DNA of 64,000 nucleotides from Pseudoxanthomonas kalamensis DSM 18571. Lineage in GTDB: Bacteria; Pseudomonadota; Gammaproteobacteria; Xanthomonadales; Xanthomonadaceae. The stretch lies in NCBI RefSeq assembly GCF_010211745.1, contig NZ_PDWQ01000004.1, positions 344,618 through 408,617 on the forward strand, in the 5' to 3' direction. The notes under the pieces are model-generated. The model ran no database searches and was not told where the DNA came from. It saw only the letters and a program-made list of their open reading frames with translations. This document shows, piece after piece, positions 28,047 to 37,438 of this stretch; the first letter of the stretch is position 1; every line of letters starts with the position of its first letter. The position numbers and the translations under genes are program-made.

Positions 28047-29447
28047 CTAGCGCGCGCCGCGGCCGAACAGCACGATCTCGACGGTCTGCAGCAGGATCAT
28101 CAGATCGAATACCAGACCGTGGTTCTTGACATAGAACAGGTCGAATTTCAGCTTTTCTTCGGCATCGCGTACCGAGGCGCCATACGGATAGCGCAATTGC
28201 GCCCAGCCGGTCAGTCCCGGCTTCACGCTGTGGCGGACGCTGTAGTAGCGGATCTCGTTATTGAGCAGGTCGACGAAATGCGGGCGCTCGGGTCGCGGGC
28301 CGACGAAGCTCATGTCGCCACGCAGCACGGCGAACAGCTGCGGCAATTCGTCCAGCCGCGTCTTGCGCATGAAGCGGCCGAAACGGGTGCTGCGATCGTC
28401 GTTCTTGCTGGCCCATTGGGCTACGCCGTTCTTTTCCGCGTCCACGCGCATGCTGCGGAACTTGGTCAGGGTGAATTCGCGACCGCGCTCGCCGACCCGT
28501 GTCTGCCGGTACAAAATCGGGAAGCCGGAATCGAGCAGAACGCCCAGCGCGGTCAGCAGCATCAGCGGCCAGGCCAGCAGCAGCAGCACGCTGGCGGCAA
28601 GCAGGTCGAAGAACCGCTTGCTCAGGCGGCGTGGTGTCGAGTAGTCGAAACCGCCGGAAAATACCAACCAGGAGGGGTCGACGACGTTCAGCTGCACCAT
28701 TCCGGCTTCGCGTTCGAAGAAGGTGGACAGATCGACAACCGAGACGCCCTGCTGCACGCAAGCCAGAATCTGCTCCATCGGCAACGCGCCACGGCGCTCG
28801 TCGGGAGCCACCACGATCTCGTCCACCTCCAGACGATCGACCAGATTGACCAGGTCACCATTCTTGCCCGCGCTTACCAGCAGATCTTCGCGCACAAGTA
28901 CCGGCTGCCCTTCCAGCGGCAGGAAACCCAGAATCGTGAACGAATGCCGGTCGGAGCGGCGGCGCAGGCGACTGTTGATGTTGTCGGCACTGCGACCTGC
29001 ACCAATTACCAGAACCCGTTGCTTGAATACCTCGACATGGAATACCTGCTGCAGCAACAGACGCAGCACGATCACGCCCAACAAGGCCAACGCTAGGGAA
29101 ATGGCCAGCACCCCGCGACCGATATAGGTCTGCGGCACCAGGTAATACAGCACCAGCACGGCGATGGCGCCCATCGCGAAGGACAGCACCAACCGGAGCA
29201 GGAAATCCATCGTGTTGTGGCGGACATGGACCTGGTACAGGCCGAAGGCCGCCATCGCGCCGGTGATGAATACCGCTACCAGCATGCCTCGAAGCAGGGC
29301 ATATTCCATGAAGACCTGGTAGGAATCCTCATCGCGCATGAAGCGCAGCCACGAGGCCGCCAGCACCGAGGTGACGATGATCACCATCTCCAGCAACCAC
29401 AGCAGTCGCGTGGCTCGCGATTTGCGGCTTTGCATGGCAAATCTCAT
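28047..29447 (-). CDS. XrtA/PEP-CTERM-type exopolysaccharide glycosyltransferase (EpsB_2 family)
   Basis: The 466-residue protein has an N-terminal block of four to five membrane helices, a central nucleotide-binding-like domain (RVLVIGAGRSADNI) and a C-terminal bacterial sugar transferase domain. The latter has KRFFDLLAASVLL, then FTLTKFRSMR, TRLDELPQLF and MSFVGPRPERPHF. This order matches the TIGR03013 glycosyltransferases that prime exopolysaccharide synthesis by moving a sugar phosphate to undecaprenyl phosphate at the inner membrane. ATG at 29447 has GGTGG upstream; the frame is open to 29537. It probably begins the polysaccharide pathway whose flippase and ligase-like genes lie on the other side of the NRPS cluster. 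Confidence 0.85.
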   Translation of the reverse strand: MRFAMQSRKSRATRLLWLLEMVIIVTSVLAASWLRFMRDEDSYQVFMEYALLRGMLVAVFITGAMAAFGLYQVHVRHNTMDFLLRLVLSFAMGAIAVLVLYYLVPQTYIGRGVLAISLALALLGVIVLRLLLQQVFHVEVFKQRVLVIGAGRSADNINSRLRRRSDRHSFTILGFLPLEGQPVLVREDLLVSAGKNGDLVNLVDRLEVDEIVVAPDERRGALPMEQILACVQQGVSVVDLSTFFEREAGMVQLNVVDPSWLVFSGGFDYSTPRRLSKRFFDLLAASVLLLLAWPLMLLTALGVLLDSGFPILYRQTRVGERGREFTLTKFRSMRVDAEKNGVAQWASKNDDRSTRFGRFMRKTRLDELPQLFAVLRGDMSFVGPRPERPHFVDLLNNEIRYYSVRHSVKPGLTGWAQLRYPYGASVRDAEEKLKFDLFYVKNHGLVFDLMILLQTVEIVLFGRGAR

Positions 29448-29745
29448 GCCGGCCACCCTGAAACCGTCATCGGCAGCACGCCAGTATGCGCTTGTCGAAT
29501 CGATCCGCGCTGCACGCAACCGCATGCCTCGATGCATCCCGGCATATGCGAATGAAATCTTGCCATTTCCCCCTGCTCCATCATGCGCCGCGGAACCATG
29601 CGAACATCCTGGACATCCGGTATCGCCCCAATGAACGCGGAATCCGATATCGGCCGGACAGAACGAAGACCGACGGTGGGAGTGAGTTGCCGATTGATTG
29701 GTGATAAATGTTCACATTAATACCCTGCAGAGCCCGGCTTCACCG

Positions 29746-30468
29746 TTAGCCCGGGAGCATGGGAACCATGCGAACTGTCGCCGCAACAGGTGCCGCCACT
29801 GCTCCCAGCCATCCTTCGCCAAGATCGAGCATTTCGATGCAGGCACAGCCGGCTGCATCAGGCATTAGCGACAAAGGCATCCCAGCCGGAGCCGGGAAAC
29901 TGTCCATCTCGCGGGCCAAGCCGATTCCGGCAGCCTTCAGCAAGGCTTCCTTGCGCACCCACAACTCGAGCAGGGCGCGATTCCGCACAGCAGCATCCAG
30001 ACCTGTCATGGTCTTCCACTCGTCCGGATGGCAAACCCGCTCGCCGATATCGGCAATTGCCGCGCAGCGGCTGAGCGGCTCGATGTCGCCGCCAACGGGG
30101 CCCATGGTGGACACGCACGCCAGAGCACGTCCGTCCGCATGACTGAGACTGACATGAACCTCACCCGAGCCGACACGCGGGCAACGATTCTCGTCGCGCC
30201 AGACCGGCACCTCCTCCGGCCGCATGCCAAGCACTCGTCCGGCACTCCACCTGAGCAGTGCATACGCCAGCAATGTGGTGCCGGCATCGCTGGCGATACG
30301 CTTGCGACGGATGCGCTCGGCTTCGGAATCGTCCAGCCACGCCCATGCCTGCTCCAGCACGGACTGCCAATCAGCAAGATCCGCATACGTCAGCAGAACG
30401 CCATCGTGCACCGCGGCCACCGCGTCGACATCCCCCAGCGCAAGATCGAACCGTCGTTGCAAGCTCAT
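29746..30468 (-). CDS. Sfp-type 4'-phosphopantetheinyl transferase
   Basis: The 240-residue protein has the two signatures of the Sfp superfamily: GGDIEPL (the metal-binding D-x-E) near residue 130 and WVRKEALLKAAG (the WxxKEA motif) near 185. It transfers the phosphopantetheine arm of CoA to carrier-domain serines and is the obvious activator of the NRPS and PKS carrier domains a few kilobases away. The length fits the family. ATG at 30468 was chosen; the longer frame to 30552 runs into the terminator of the tRNA genes. Confidence 0.9.
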   Translation of the reverse strand: MSLQRRFDLALGDVDAVAAVHDGVLLTYADLADWQSVLEQAWAWLDDSEAERIRRKRIASDAGTTLLAYALLRWSAGRVLGMRPEEVPVWRDENRCPRVGSGEVHVSLSHADGRALACVSTMGPVGGDIEPLSRCAAIADIGERVCHPDEWKTMTGLDAAVRNRALLELWVRKEALLKAAGIGLAREMDSFPAPAGMPLSLMPDAAGCACIEMLDLGEGWLGAVAAPVAATVRMVPMLPG

Positions 30469-30528
30469 GCCCAAGGCTTCGTCTCTTGCATCCGTGAAGC
30501 GTCGTCTGTGCGCATACGCCGGAAAACG

Positions 30529-30561
30529 ACGAAGCCGGCGACCTGAGGCCACCGGCTTCGT
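30529..30561 (-). terminator. Rho-independent terminator after tRNA-Arg
   Basis: A 10-bp perfect stem (ACGAAGCCGG at 30529-30538 with CCGGCTTCGT at 30552-30561) is followed, in the minus direction, by CGTTTTCC. It lies 11 bp beyond the 3' end of tRNA-Arg. Confidence 0.65.
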
Positions 30562-30571
30562 GATTCACAAC

Positions 30572-30648
30572 TGGCGCGCCCGGAGAGATTCGAACTCCCG
30601 ACCGCCTGGTTCGTAGCCAGGTACTCTATCCAGCTGAGCTACGGGCGC
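30572..30648 (-). tRNA. tRNA-Arg (anticodon ACG)
   Basis: The 77-nt minus-strand sequence folds as a full cloverleaf: acceptor GCGCCCG/CGGGCGC, discriminator G, encoded CCA, D-arm GCTCAGCTGGATAGAGT, anticodon loop with ACG in CTACGAA, and T-arm with GTTCGAATC. ACG is the inosine-modified Arg isoacceptor reading CGU/CGC/CGA. Confidence 0.96.
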
Positions 30649-30728
30649 GTAAAAAAGAAGCGGAATTTTGCCCGATTCGCGCCCCTTCCGTCAATCCATC
30701 GCGACGGACAAGGGAACAGGAACGGGGA

Positions 30729-30821
30729 TGGCGGAGTGAGAGGGATTCGAACCCTCGATAGAGCTTTTGACCCTATACTCCCTTAGCAGGGGAGCCCCTT
30801 CGGCCTCTCGGGCATCACTCC
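30729..30821 (-). tRNA. tRNA-Ser (anticodon GCT)
   Basis: The 93-nt minus-strand sequence has acceptor GGAGTGA/TCACTCC, discriminator G, encoded CCA, a long variable arm as expected for tRNA-Ser, anticodon GCT in CTGCTAA, and T-arm GTTCGAATC. It reads AGC/AGU codons. It follows csrA, the usual order in xanthomonads. Confidence 0.96.
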
Positions 30822-30906
30822 GGATGAACTCGGTGCCGCGCGCAGGCGACAGGCCGGAAAGGATACCGGTTGGGCCCGTTTCCGGCAAATGAAGGATGGA
30901 GCGGCT

Positions 30907-31116
30907 TCAGCTGGAGGATTCGGTTTCCGCCTGATCGACGGCCGGACTGGTCTCGCCGCGCTGGATGCGCTGGTAGATTTCCTCGCGATGCACGGCCACA
31001 TCCTTGGGCGCGGTAATGCCGATCCGCACCTGATTGCCTTTCACCCCCAGCACGGTGACCGTGACCGAATCGCCGATCATCAGGGTTTCGCCGACACGGC
31101 GGGTCAAAATGAGCAT
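30907..31116 (-). CDS. csrA: Carbon storage regulator CsrA/RsmA
   Basis: The 69-residue protein begins [16 protein letters not shown] and has the [11 protein letters not shown] and [12 protein letters not shown] segments that build the CsrA RNA-binding dimer. CsrA/RsmA binds GGA motifs in mRNA leaders and controls motility, biofilm and virulence traits. It lies downstream of alaS on the same strand with a 167-bp gap that can hold its own promoter. Confidence 0.98.
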   Translation of the reverse strand: MLILTRRVGETLMIGDSVTVTVLGVKGNQVRIGITAPKDVAVHREEIYQRIQRGETSPAVDQAETESSS

Positions 31117-31283
31117 CGCTCGCTATCTCCATGGACCGGCGACAATGGCCGGGGCGCCTACCTCGGCCGGACCGGGTAACGCTTCTCAATCTTAAGTATT
31201 AATGCTTTCCGGAATGGTAACGGCGCTTCCGCGCCCCCGCAAGCCGGTAGGCGCAGCAAAAAGTGACCGCAGCCGTGGCGCGA

Positions 31284-33938
31284 TCAGCCCAGACGTTCCT
31301 CGACCCAGCCACGGACCCCGCGGAGGGCAAACGCAAGGGCGGGCCCGTCCTCGCCACCACCCTGGGCCAAGTCCGGGCGACCGCCGCCCTTGCCCCCGAT
31401 CTGACCGGCGACATGGGACAACAGTTCCCCGGCCTTGACCTTGCCGGTTGGGCTGCCGTTCACGCCGGCGACCAGGGCTACCTTGCCTTCGCCGGCCCCG
31501 GCCAGCACGATCACCGCGTCGCCGAGCTGCTGCTTGAGCCGGTCCACCGCTTCGCGCAGGGCCTTGGCCTCCATGCCTTCCAGCCGGGCGGCCAGGATCT
31601 TGACCCCGCCAACCTCCTCGGCCGAGGCCGCCAGATCGCCAGTCGCGGCCGAAGCCGCCTTGGCGCGCAGGCCTTCCAGCTCGCGTTCCAGCTTCTTCTG
31701 CCGCTCGACCCACTGCCGCGCCTTGTCGACCACGTCGGCGGCATTGCCGCCCAGCAGGGCGGCCGCTTCGGCCAGCCGGGCCTCTTCGGCAGTCACCAGG
31801 TCCAGCGCGCCCTGCCCGGTCACCGCCTCGATCCGGCGCACGCCGGCGGAGACGCCGCCTTCGCTGACGATCTTGAACAGGCCGATATCGCCGGTGCGCG
31901 ACACATGGGTACCGCCGCACAGCTCGGTCGAGACCGGGCCAAAACGCAGGACTCGCACCCGTTCGCCGTATTTCTCGCCGAACAGCGCCATGGCGCCGAA
32001 ATCCAGCGCCTCCTGCATGCCCATGTGGCGGATTTCTCCCTCGTGGTTGGCGCGGACTTCCTCGTTGACCCGGCGCTCGATCCGCGCCAGTTCGTCGTGG
32101 CTGAGCGGCTGGAAGTGGGAGAAGTCGAAGCGCAGCCGGTCCGGCGCCACCAACGAGCCCTTCTGCTGCACGTGGGTACCCAGCACCTCGCGCAGGACCG
32201 CGTGCAGCAGATGGGTCGCCGAATGGTTGAGGATGACCGCGCTGCGGCGGGTACTGTCGATACGACCACCGATCAGGTCACCGACCGCCAAGCTGCCCTG
32301 CAGCAGCCGGCCGACATGACCGTGAAACTGGCCGGCCAGCTTGTGGGTGTCGGCGACCTCGAACTCGGCGCCCGGTGCCTGCAGGCGGCCGGTATCGCCG
32401 ACCTGGCCGCCGGATTCGGCGTAGAACGGGGTGCAGTCCAGCAGCGCCACCGCCTCGTCGCCGGCGCCGATCGAATCGACCGGGCGACCGTCCTTCAGCA
32501 GAGCCACCACCTTCAGGTCGGCGGCTTCGGCCTGCTCGTAGCCGAGGAACTGGGTCGGCTGCAGCTGGGCGACTAGCTCGGCCGGCAGGCCAGCGCCGGA
32601 ACCGAACTTGCCGGCCGCGCGTGCGGTTTCGCGCTGGCGCTCCATCGCCGCCTCGAAGCCATCCATATCCACTGCCAGCCCGCGCTCGCGGGCAATGTCG
32701 GCGGTCAGGTCGGCCGGGAAGCCGTAGGTGTCGTACAGGCGGAAAATGTCCTGCCCCGGAATCGTGCCCTCGGCGCGGGCGGCGACCTCGTCGAATATCT
32801 TCATGCCCGAGTCCAGCGTCTCGGCGAAACGCTCCTCCTCTGCCTTCAACGCACGCTCGACCAGCTCGCGCGCGGCCGGCAACTCCGGGTAGGCCTCGCC
32901 CATCAGCTTGCACAGGGTGCCGACCAGTTTGTGGAAGAACGGCTCGCGCACGCCCAGCATCCAGCCGTGGCGCAGGGCGCGGCGGATGATCCGACGCAGC
33001 ACGTAGCCGCGACCCTCGTTGGACGGCAGCACGCCATCGACGATCAGGAACGAGCAGGCACGGATGTGGTCGGCGATCACCCGCAGCGACTTGTTCTCAA
33101 GATCGGCGGTCGCCGTCAGTTCGGCCACCTTGCCGATCAGGTGCTGAAACAGGTCGATCTCGTAATTGCTGTGCACGTGCTGCAGCACCGCGACCAGGCG
33201 CTCCAGACCCATGCCGGTGTCCACGCACGGCGCCGGCAACGGCAGCAGGTTGCCGTCGGTCTGACGGTCGAACTGCATGAACACCAGGTTCCAGATCTCG
33301 ATGAAGCGATCGCCGTCCTCGTCCGGCGAACCGGGCGGGCCGCCGGGAATGTCCGGGCCGTGGTCGTAGAAGATTTCGGTGCATGGGCCGCAGGGCCCGG
33401 TGTCGGCCATCTGCCAGAAATTGTCCGAGGCGTACGGTGCGCCTTTGTTGTCGCCGATGCGGACGATGCGCTCGGCCGGCACCCCGATCATGTCGTGCCA
33501 CAAAGAATACGCCTCGTCGTCGGTGTGGTAGACCGTCACCAGCAGGCGCTCGGCCGGCAGCTTCCAGACCCCGGTCAGCAGCTCCCAGGCCCAGGCGATG
33601 GCTTCCTTCTTGAAGTAGTCGCCAAACGACCAGTTGCCCAGCATCTCGAAGAAAGTGTGGTGGCGGGCGGTGTAGCCGACCGAATCCAGATCGTTGTGCT
33701 TGCCGCCGGCGCGCAGGCAGCGCTGCACGTCGGCGCAGCGCACGTAGCTGCGCTTCTCGGCGCCGAGGAACACGTCCTTGAACTGGACCATGCCCGAATT
33801 GGTGAACAGCAGGGTCGGGTCGTTGCCCGGCACCAGCGGTGCCGACGGCACGATGGTGTGCGCCTTGCCGCGGAAGAACTCGAGGAAGTCGCTGCGGACC
33901 TGGGTGGTGGTGAACTTGGAGGGCTGGTGGCTGTTCAT
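31284..33938 (-). CDS. alaS: Alanyl-tRNA synthetase
   Basis: The 884-residue length is normal for the enzyme. The class-II catalytic core is at the N-terminus ([20 protein letters not shown], then [19 protein letters not shown]). The editing domain carries [16 protein letters not shown] and, further on, the zinc-ligand CGGTHV. The C-terminal C-Ala region ends the protein. It charges tRNA-Ala in the cytoplasm and hydrolyses mischarged Ser/Gly. Its place between recX and csrA is the usual xanthomonad arrangement. Confidence 0.98.
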   Translation of the reverse strand: MNSHQPSKFTTTQVRSDFLEFFRGKAHTIVPSAPLVPGNDPTLLFTNSGMVQFKDVFLGAEKRSYVRCADVQRCLRAGGKHNDLDSVGYTARHHTFFEMLGNWSFGDYFKKEAIAWAWELLTGVWKLPAERLLVTVYHTDDEAYSLWHDMIGVPAERIVRIGDNKGAPYASDNFWQMADTGPCGPCTEIFYDHGPDIPGGPPGSPDEDGDRFIEIWNLVFMQFDRQTDGNLLPLPAPCVDTGMGLERLVAVLQHVHSNYEIDLFQHLIGKVAELTATADLENKSLRVIADHIRACSFLIVDGVLPSNEGRGYVLRRIIRRALRHGWMLGVREPFFHKLVGTLCKLMGEAYPELPAARELVERALKAEEERFAETLDSGMKIFDEVAARAEGTIPGQDIFRLYDTYGFPADLTADIARERGLAVDMDGFEAAMERQRETARAAGKFGSGAGLPAELVAQLQPTQFLGYEQAEAADLKVVALLKDGRPVDSIGAGDEAVALLDCTPFYAESGGQVGDTGRLQAPGAEFEVADTHKLAGQFHGHVGRLLQGSLAVGDLIGGRIDSTRRSAVILNHSATHLLHAVLREVLGTHVQQKGSLVAPDRLRFDFSHFQPLSHDELARIERRVNEEVRANHEGEIRHMGMQEALDFGAMALFGEKYGERVRVLRFGPVSTELCGGTHVSRTGDIGLFKIVSEGGVSAGVRRIEAVTGQGALDLVTAEEARLAEAAALLGGNAADVVDKARQWVERQKKLERELEGLRAKAASAATGDLAASAEEVGGVKILAARLEGMEAKALREAVDRLKQQLGDAVIVLAGAGEGKVALVAGVNGSPTGKVKAGELLSHVAGQIGGKGGGRPDLAQGGGEDGPALAFALRGVRGWVEERLG

Positions 33939-34154
33939 CTGGCTGGCTGGGGCGGACGGTCGAAGCGGCCGGCCGCCGTCCCGGGGACGCGGCCGCCGCG
34001 GCGGGCTTGCAACCCGGAAACGGCTGTTCAGATTAGCAAACTCGCCGTCCTTCTGCCCTCCGGCATACCTGTAATGGCCGAAGCAGATCGAGCAACGCAG
34101 CCATTTCCGCGCAGACGGAAACCCAGTGGCGTCAATTCATTGAATGCAATGGGA

Positions 34155-34186
34155 TTGGATTCCCGCCTGCGCGGGAATGACGAGTC
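34155..34186. repeat. REP-like palindrome in the alaS-recX gap
   Basis: ATTCCCGCCTGCGCGGGAAT at 34159-34178 is an almost perfect hairpin, followed by GACGAG. This is the common REP core of many high-GC gamma- and betaproteobacteria. It lies just past the recX stop codon and could stabilise or end the recX transcript. Confidence 0.6.
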
Positions 34187-34192
34187 GGGGCG

Positions 34193-34663
34193 TCAATCGT
34201 CGCCGTCGAGTGCAGCTCGCGCTTGGCCGCTGTCGAAACCGCGGCGATACAGCAGGTCCAATGCCTTGCGTCGGCGGGCGGGATCGTCCGGCCCGCCTTC
34301 GCCGAAGCGACGACGGATCAGGTCGCGCGCGACCTGTTTCCAGTCGCCGTCGAACCCGTCCATCGCCACGGCAATCGCCTCGCCCGACAGCCCATGCGTA
34401 CCCAACTCGGCTCGGATGTACATCGGCCCATAGCCGCTGGCGGCACGGCTGCGCACCAGCGATTCGGCGAAACGCGCATCGTCCTGCCAGCCCTCCCCGG
34501 CCAACCGCTCGATCGCGGCCTTGGCCTCGTCGGCCTCCACCCCGCGTGCGGCCAGCTTGCGCGCCAACTCCTTGCGCGAATGCTCGCGGCGTACCAGCAG
34601 ACCCAGCGCACGCTGGGTCGGCGTCGGTTGCGGCCGTGACTTGCGGGCGGGATTGCGGCTCAT
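34193..34663 (-). CDS. recX: RecX regulatory protein
   Basis: The 156-residue protein has the alternating helical repeats of Rec[20 protein letters not shown], then [20 protein letters not shown] and GPMYIRAEL. RecX inhibits RecA filament extension. It usually follows recA directly in relatives, but here three genes lie between them. Its ATG overlaps the stop of the TfoX-like gene by 4 bases. Confidence 0.93.
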   Translation of the reverse strand: MSRNPARKSRPQPTPTQRALGLLVRREHSRKELARKLAARGVEADEAKAAIERLAGEGWQDDARFAESLVRSRAASGYGPMYIRAELGTHGLSGEAIAVAMDGFDGDWKQVARDLIRRRFGEGGPDDPARRRKALDLLYRRGFDSGQARAALDGDD

Positions 34664-35043
34664 CGCTTGCCCCGTAGCGGCTTGGCCTCGGAAGGCGTCT
34701 TCTTTGCCGTGGCCTTGCCAGCCTTGGGTTTCTTCGGCTTCGGCGCCGGCAGTTCGGCAGCCGTGGCCTCGACCAGTCGTTGCAGCAGCTCGCCATCGTC
34801 AAGGAACTCGTCCAGCAGCAGGTACATCTTGGCGCCGGGATACGGCGGCCCTTCGGTCACCCGCGGCAGCAACGAACGACCGGCCGTGGTCGGTTTGAGG
34901 AACAGGCTGTTGTCGCAGGCGAAGGCGACGACCTTGCCGTCCAGGTACAGGGCGTACTCGCCGAACATGCGCTTGTATGTCAGCCGTTCGCCCAGCCCGG
35001 TCTGCTCATGCACGTAATCGACGAAATCGCGGTCGGTCGCCAT
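34660..35043 (-). CDS. TfoX/Sxy N-terminal domain protein
   Basis: The 127-residue protein has the TfoX-N pattern: [19 protein letters not shown], then FLKPT and [18 protein letters not shown]. The last 35 residues are a Lys/Ala/Pro-rich basic tail. Only the N-terminal TfoX domain is present, so it is not a full competence regulator Sxy. It is coupled to recX by an ATGA overlap and follows the DUF3224 gene by 5 bp. Its biochemical role is unknown. Confidence 0.85.
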   Translation of the reverse strand: MATDRDFVDYVHEQTGLGERLTYKRMFGEYALYLDGKVVAFACDNSLFLKPTTAGRSLLPRVTEGPPYPGAKMYLLLDEFLDDGELLQRLVEATAAELPAPKPKKPKAGKATAKKTPSEAKPLRGKR

Positions 35044-35048
35044 GCGCC

Positions 35049-35453
35049 CTACTCGCCCTGTGGCAGGGTGTAGGAGAACTCGTAGAAGTGCTTGCCGCTT
35101 TCGATGATGATCCTGAAGTCGCCGGCGATGCCGGTCAGTCCGCCGTCGCCGGAGTCGGGGACGACTTTCACCGACAGGCTTTGCGCACCGCGATCCATGA
35201 CCCCGGTGTGGTACAGGGCAAACGAACCGGAGCGACCTTCCAGGGTACCGGTGACACGCTCGACGGCAACGTACACGGCCGAGCCCTTCTCCCCGCCCAT
35301 CGCGGTCAGCATCTGTCCCTGGGTGGTAGCCACCAGATCGCCGATGATTCGCTTGTCGATGCTCATGCGACCCAGACGCGCCGCCTCGTCCACGCCTTCG
35401 AATTCCAGCGGCTGCAACGATACGGTGAATTCGCCTTTGGCGAGCTTGGACAT
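35049..35453 (-). CDS. DUF3224 family protein
   Basis: The 134-residue protein matches the DUF3224 barrel: a KGEFTVSLQPLE start, MSIDKRIIGDLVATTQGQML, VAVERVTGTLEGRSGSF and a C-terminal GDFRIIIESGKHFYEFSYTL. The fold resembles allene-oxide-cyclase-like barrels; no activity is established. ATG at 35453 was chosen because GGAGG lies upstream. It is the first gene of the DUF3224-TfoX-recX operon. Confidence 0.85.
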   Translation of the reverse strand: MSKLAKGEFTVSLQPLEFEGVDEAARLGRMSIDKRIIGDLVATTQGQMLTAMGGEKGSAVYVAVERVTGTLEGRSGSFALYHTGVMDRGAQSLSVKVVPDSGDGGLTGIAGDFRIIIESGKHFYEFSYTLPQGE

Positions 35454-35497
35454 TGGCGCCTCCGTGAGCATTACAGCGGGTTACAGATCGAGTAACC

Positions 35498-35565
35498 GTA
35501 GGGCGGGCTCAAGCCCGTCATGATTTCAGTCAGGAGCCTACACCGCGTGCCTGAGCACGCCCTAC
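35498..35565. repeat. Palindromic repeat A (GTAGGGCG family)
   Basis: The left arm GTAGGGCGGGCTCAAGCCCG and the inverted right arm CGTGCCTGAGCACGCCCTAC bound a 68-bp element between DUF3224 and the HEPN-like gene. Each arm is itself partly palindromic (GGGCTCAAGCCC and GTGCCTGAGCAC). It looks like a paired REP/BIME-type unit. Confidence 0.55.
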
Positions 35566-35586
35566 TACATCCGGATACCGCAGCCT

Positions 35587-35697
35587 GCATAGGTTGGGGT
35601 GAGCTTGCGAACCCCAACGTCCACCTGCATGACTCATGAACACCCACCTGCATGACTCATGGTTGTTGGGGTTCACTCCGTTCACCCCAACCTATGC
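35587..35697. repeat. Palindromic repeat B, MITE-like, with internal direct repeats
   Basis: The 111-bp element has ends GCATAGGTTGGGGTGA and TTCACCCCAACCTATGC as terminal inverted repeats, plus nested AACCCCAAC/GTTGGGGTT. Inside, CCACCTGCATGACTCATG occurs twice (35621-35638 and 35644-35661) with a 23-bp period. No coding capacity is seen. It may be a small non-autonomous mobile element or a REP pair. Confidence 0.6.
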
Positions 35698-35714
35698 TCT
35701 GCTTGAATGCATCA

Positions 35715-36149
35715 TTAAACGTCACACCGATCCTTCCATACGTACATAGCCTCCGACAATAAAATGCCAGTCAGTGCCTCATGGTTGGCAATTGCGCGCT
35801 CCAGCATCTCAAGGCAATCGGAGCGAAGATCAAATTCAAGCGGCTCATCACCGGCGTAGTGCTTTAGCTCGTTTCTCGTACTGTTAAGCAGGTCGCCGAT
35901 GGTCTTTTCAAGATTGGCGTCGGTCTCACCCTCTTCTCTTGAAACAGCCACTATGAGGTTGCTCAACTGATCGAAGGACGGTTGTTGCCCAAGCTTGCAA
36001 AGGCGCTTACCCAAAATTTCCTCCGCAGCACCCGCCAGGGTAAGCGAGGATAGATAGTCTTTCTCGCGCAAAAGCTTGATGGCGGCGATCAGCTGATGCT
36101 CAGCAATTTGCTCTGCCGAGATTTTCGTAAAACTCACCGTGACACCCAA
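35715..36149 (-). CDS. Small helical protein with a HEPN-like RxxxxH motif
   Basis: The 144-residue, largely helical protein has no family I can name with certainty. It contains AGAAEEILGKRL near residues 40-50 and RNELKH at 92-97, an R-x4-H motif in the place expected for HEPN ribonuclease or nucleotide-handling domains. No MNT nucleotidyltransferase or other antitoxin partner lies beside it. Base composition is less GC-rich than the flanking genes. It sits between recA and recX next to two palindromic repeats. The start is TTG at 36149 or GTG at 36137; the latter has GGGTG upstream. Confidence 0.6.
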   Translation of the reverse strand: MGVTVSFTKISAEQIAEHQLIAAIKLLREKDYLSSLTLAGAAEEILGKRLCKLGQQPSFDQLSNLIVAVSREEGETDANLEKTIGDLLNSTRNELKHYAGDEPLEFDLRSDCLEMLERAIANHEALTGILLSEAMYVWKDRCDV

Positions 36150-36168
36150 CTATCTATTGAATGACAAA

Positions 36169-36190
36169 CCCTCCCCGTTCCGGGGAAGGG
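36169..36190 (-). terminator. Candidate terminator downstream of recA
   Basis: CCCTCCCC (36169-36176) can pair with GGGGAAGGG (36182-36190) around a short loop, with one bulged A. In the minus direction it is followed by TTTG only, so it is weak. It lies about 30 bp after the recA stop. Confidence 0.4.
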
Positions 36191-36221
36191 CTTGCCGTCA
36201 ACTTCGAGCTGGATGCCGCGA

Positions 36222-37259
36222 TCAGTCATCCGACGCTTCGTCGTCACCTTCGTCCCGACTGGCTTCGGCTGGCTGGAAGCGAGCGCGCAGTTCGGCTTCC
36301 AGCTTCTTCGCCACTTCCGGATTCTCGCGCAGGTAGTTGCGTGCGTTGTCCTTGCCCTGGCCAATGCGCTCGTCGCCGTAGCTGTACCAGGCGCCCGCCT
36401 TGTCGACCAGCTTGGCGTCCACGCCCATGTCGATCAGTTCGCCCTCGCGGCTGATGCCCTCGCCGTACAGGATTTCGGTGATGATCTGCTTGAACGGCGG
36501 CGCCATCTTGTTCTTGACCACCTTGATCTTGGTCTGGTTGCCGATGATCTCGTCGCCCTTCTTGATCGCACCGATGCGGCGAATGTCCAGCCGCACCGAG
36601 GCATAGAACTTCAGCGCGTTGCCGCCGGTGGTGGTCTCCGGGCTCTGGCCCGGCATCATCACCCCGATCTTCATGCGCAGCTGGTTGATGAACACCACGG
36701 TGGTGTTGGAACGCTTGATGTTGCCGGTCAGCTTGCGCAGCGCCTGGCTCATCAACCGCGCCTGCAGGCCCGGCAGCTGGTCGCCCATCTCGCCCTCGAT
36801 TTCGGCCTTGGGCGTCAGCGCCGCCACCGAGTCGATGACCACTATGTCCACCGAGCCCGAACGCACCAGCATGTCGGCGATTTCCAGCGCCTGCTCGCCG
36901 GTATCCGGCTGGCTGAGCAGCAGGTCGTCCACGTTGACGCCCAGCTTGGCCGCGTAGATCGGGTCCAGCGCATGCTCGGCGTCTATGAAGGCCGCGGTGC
37001 CGCCCTGCTTCTGGCATTGGGCGATAGCCTGCAGCGTCAACGTGGTCTTGCCGGAAGACTCCGGTCCGTAGATTTCCACCACCCGGCCGCGTGGCAGGCC
37101 GCCAATACCCAAGGCGATGTCCAGCATCAGTGAGCCGGTCGGAATGATCTCAACCGGCTCCACCACCCGGTCACCCATGCGCATCACCGAGCCCTTGCCG
37201 AACTGGCGCTCGATCTGGGTCAGGGCTGCGGCCAGGGCGCGCTTCTTGTTCTCGTCCAT
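36222..37259 (-). CDS. recA: Recombinase RecA
   Basis: The 345-residue protein has Walker [14 protein letters not shown], the MAW-type N-terminal helix ([23 protein letters not shown]), the L1/L2 loop regions with [17 protein letters not shown], and an acidic C-terminal tail. It carries out strand exchange and stimulates LexA self-cleavage. It lies 179 bp after lexA on the same strand. I see no LexA palindrome in that gap, so SOS control probably comes from the lexA promoter or a site I cannot recognise. Confidence 0.99.
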   Translation of the reverse strand: MDENKKRALAAALTQIERQFGKGSVMRMGDRVVEPVEIIPTGSLMLDIALGIGGLPRGRVVEIYGPESSGKTTLTLQAIAQCQKQGGTAAFIDAEHALDPIYAAKLGVNVDDLLLSQPDTGEQALEIADMLVRSGSVDIVVIDSVAALTPKAEIEGEMGDQLPGLQARLMSQALRKLTGNIKRSNTTVVFINQLRMKIGVMMPGQSPETTTGGNALKFYASVRLDIRRIGAIKKGDEIIGNQTKIKVVKNKMAPPFKQIITEILYGEGISREGELIDMGVDAKLVDKAGAWYSYGDERIGQGKDNARNYLRENPEVAKKLEAELRARFQPAEASRDEGDDEASDD

Positions 37260-37438
37260 CGTGGTGTCCTCTGTCTGAATGGGAAAGTCTGGAATGGATT
37301 CAGGCTAGCGGCCGCCCATCGCAGGGGCTGAGACATGCCGGCCTGTCGGCAAAAATAGGTGCGGAGAAGCGCCACGGACATCGGCCGATGCCGGGGCGGC
37401 GTGTCGGAGAAAGCCGCAGCCGCCTGTCTCTTGTCCGA

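Noticed and set aside
34660..35043. Calling this gene the competence regulator tfoX/sxy
   Set aside because: Only the N-terminal domain is present and it ends in a basic low-complexity tail, so the regulator name is not justified.
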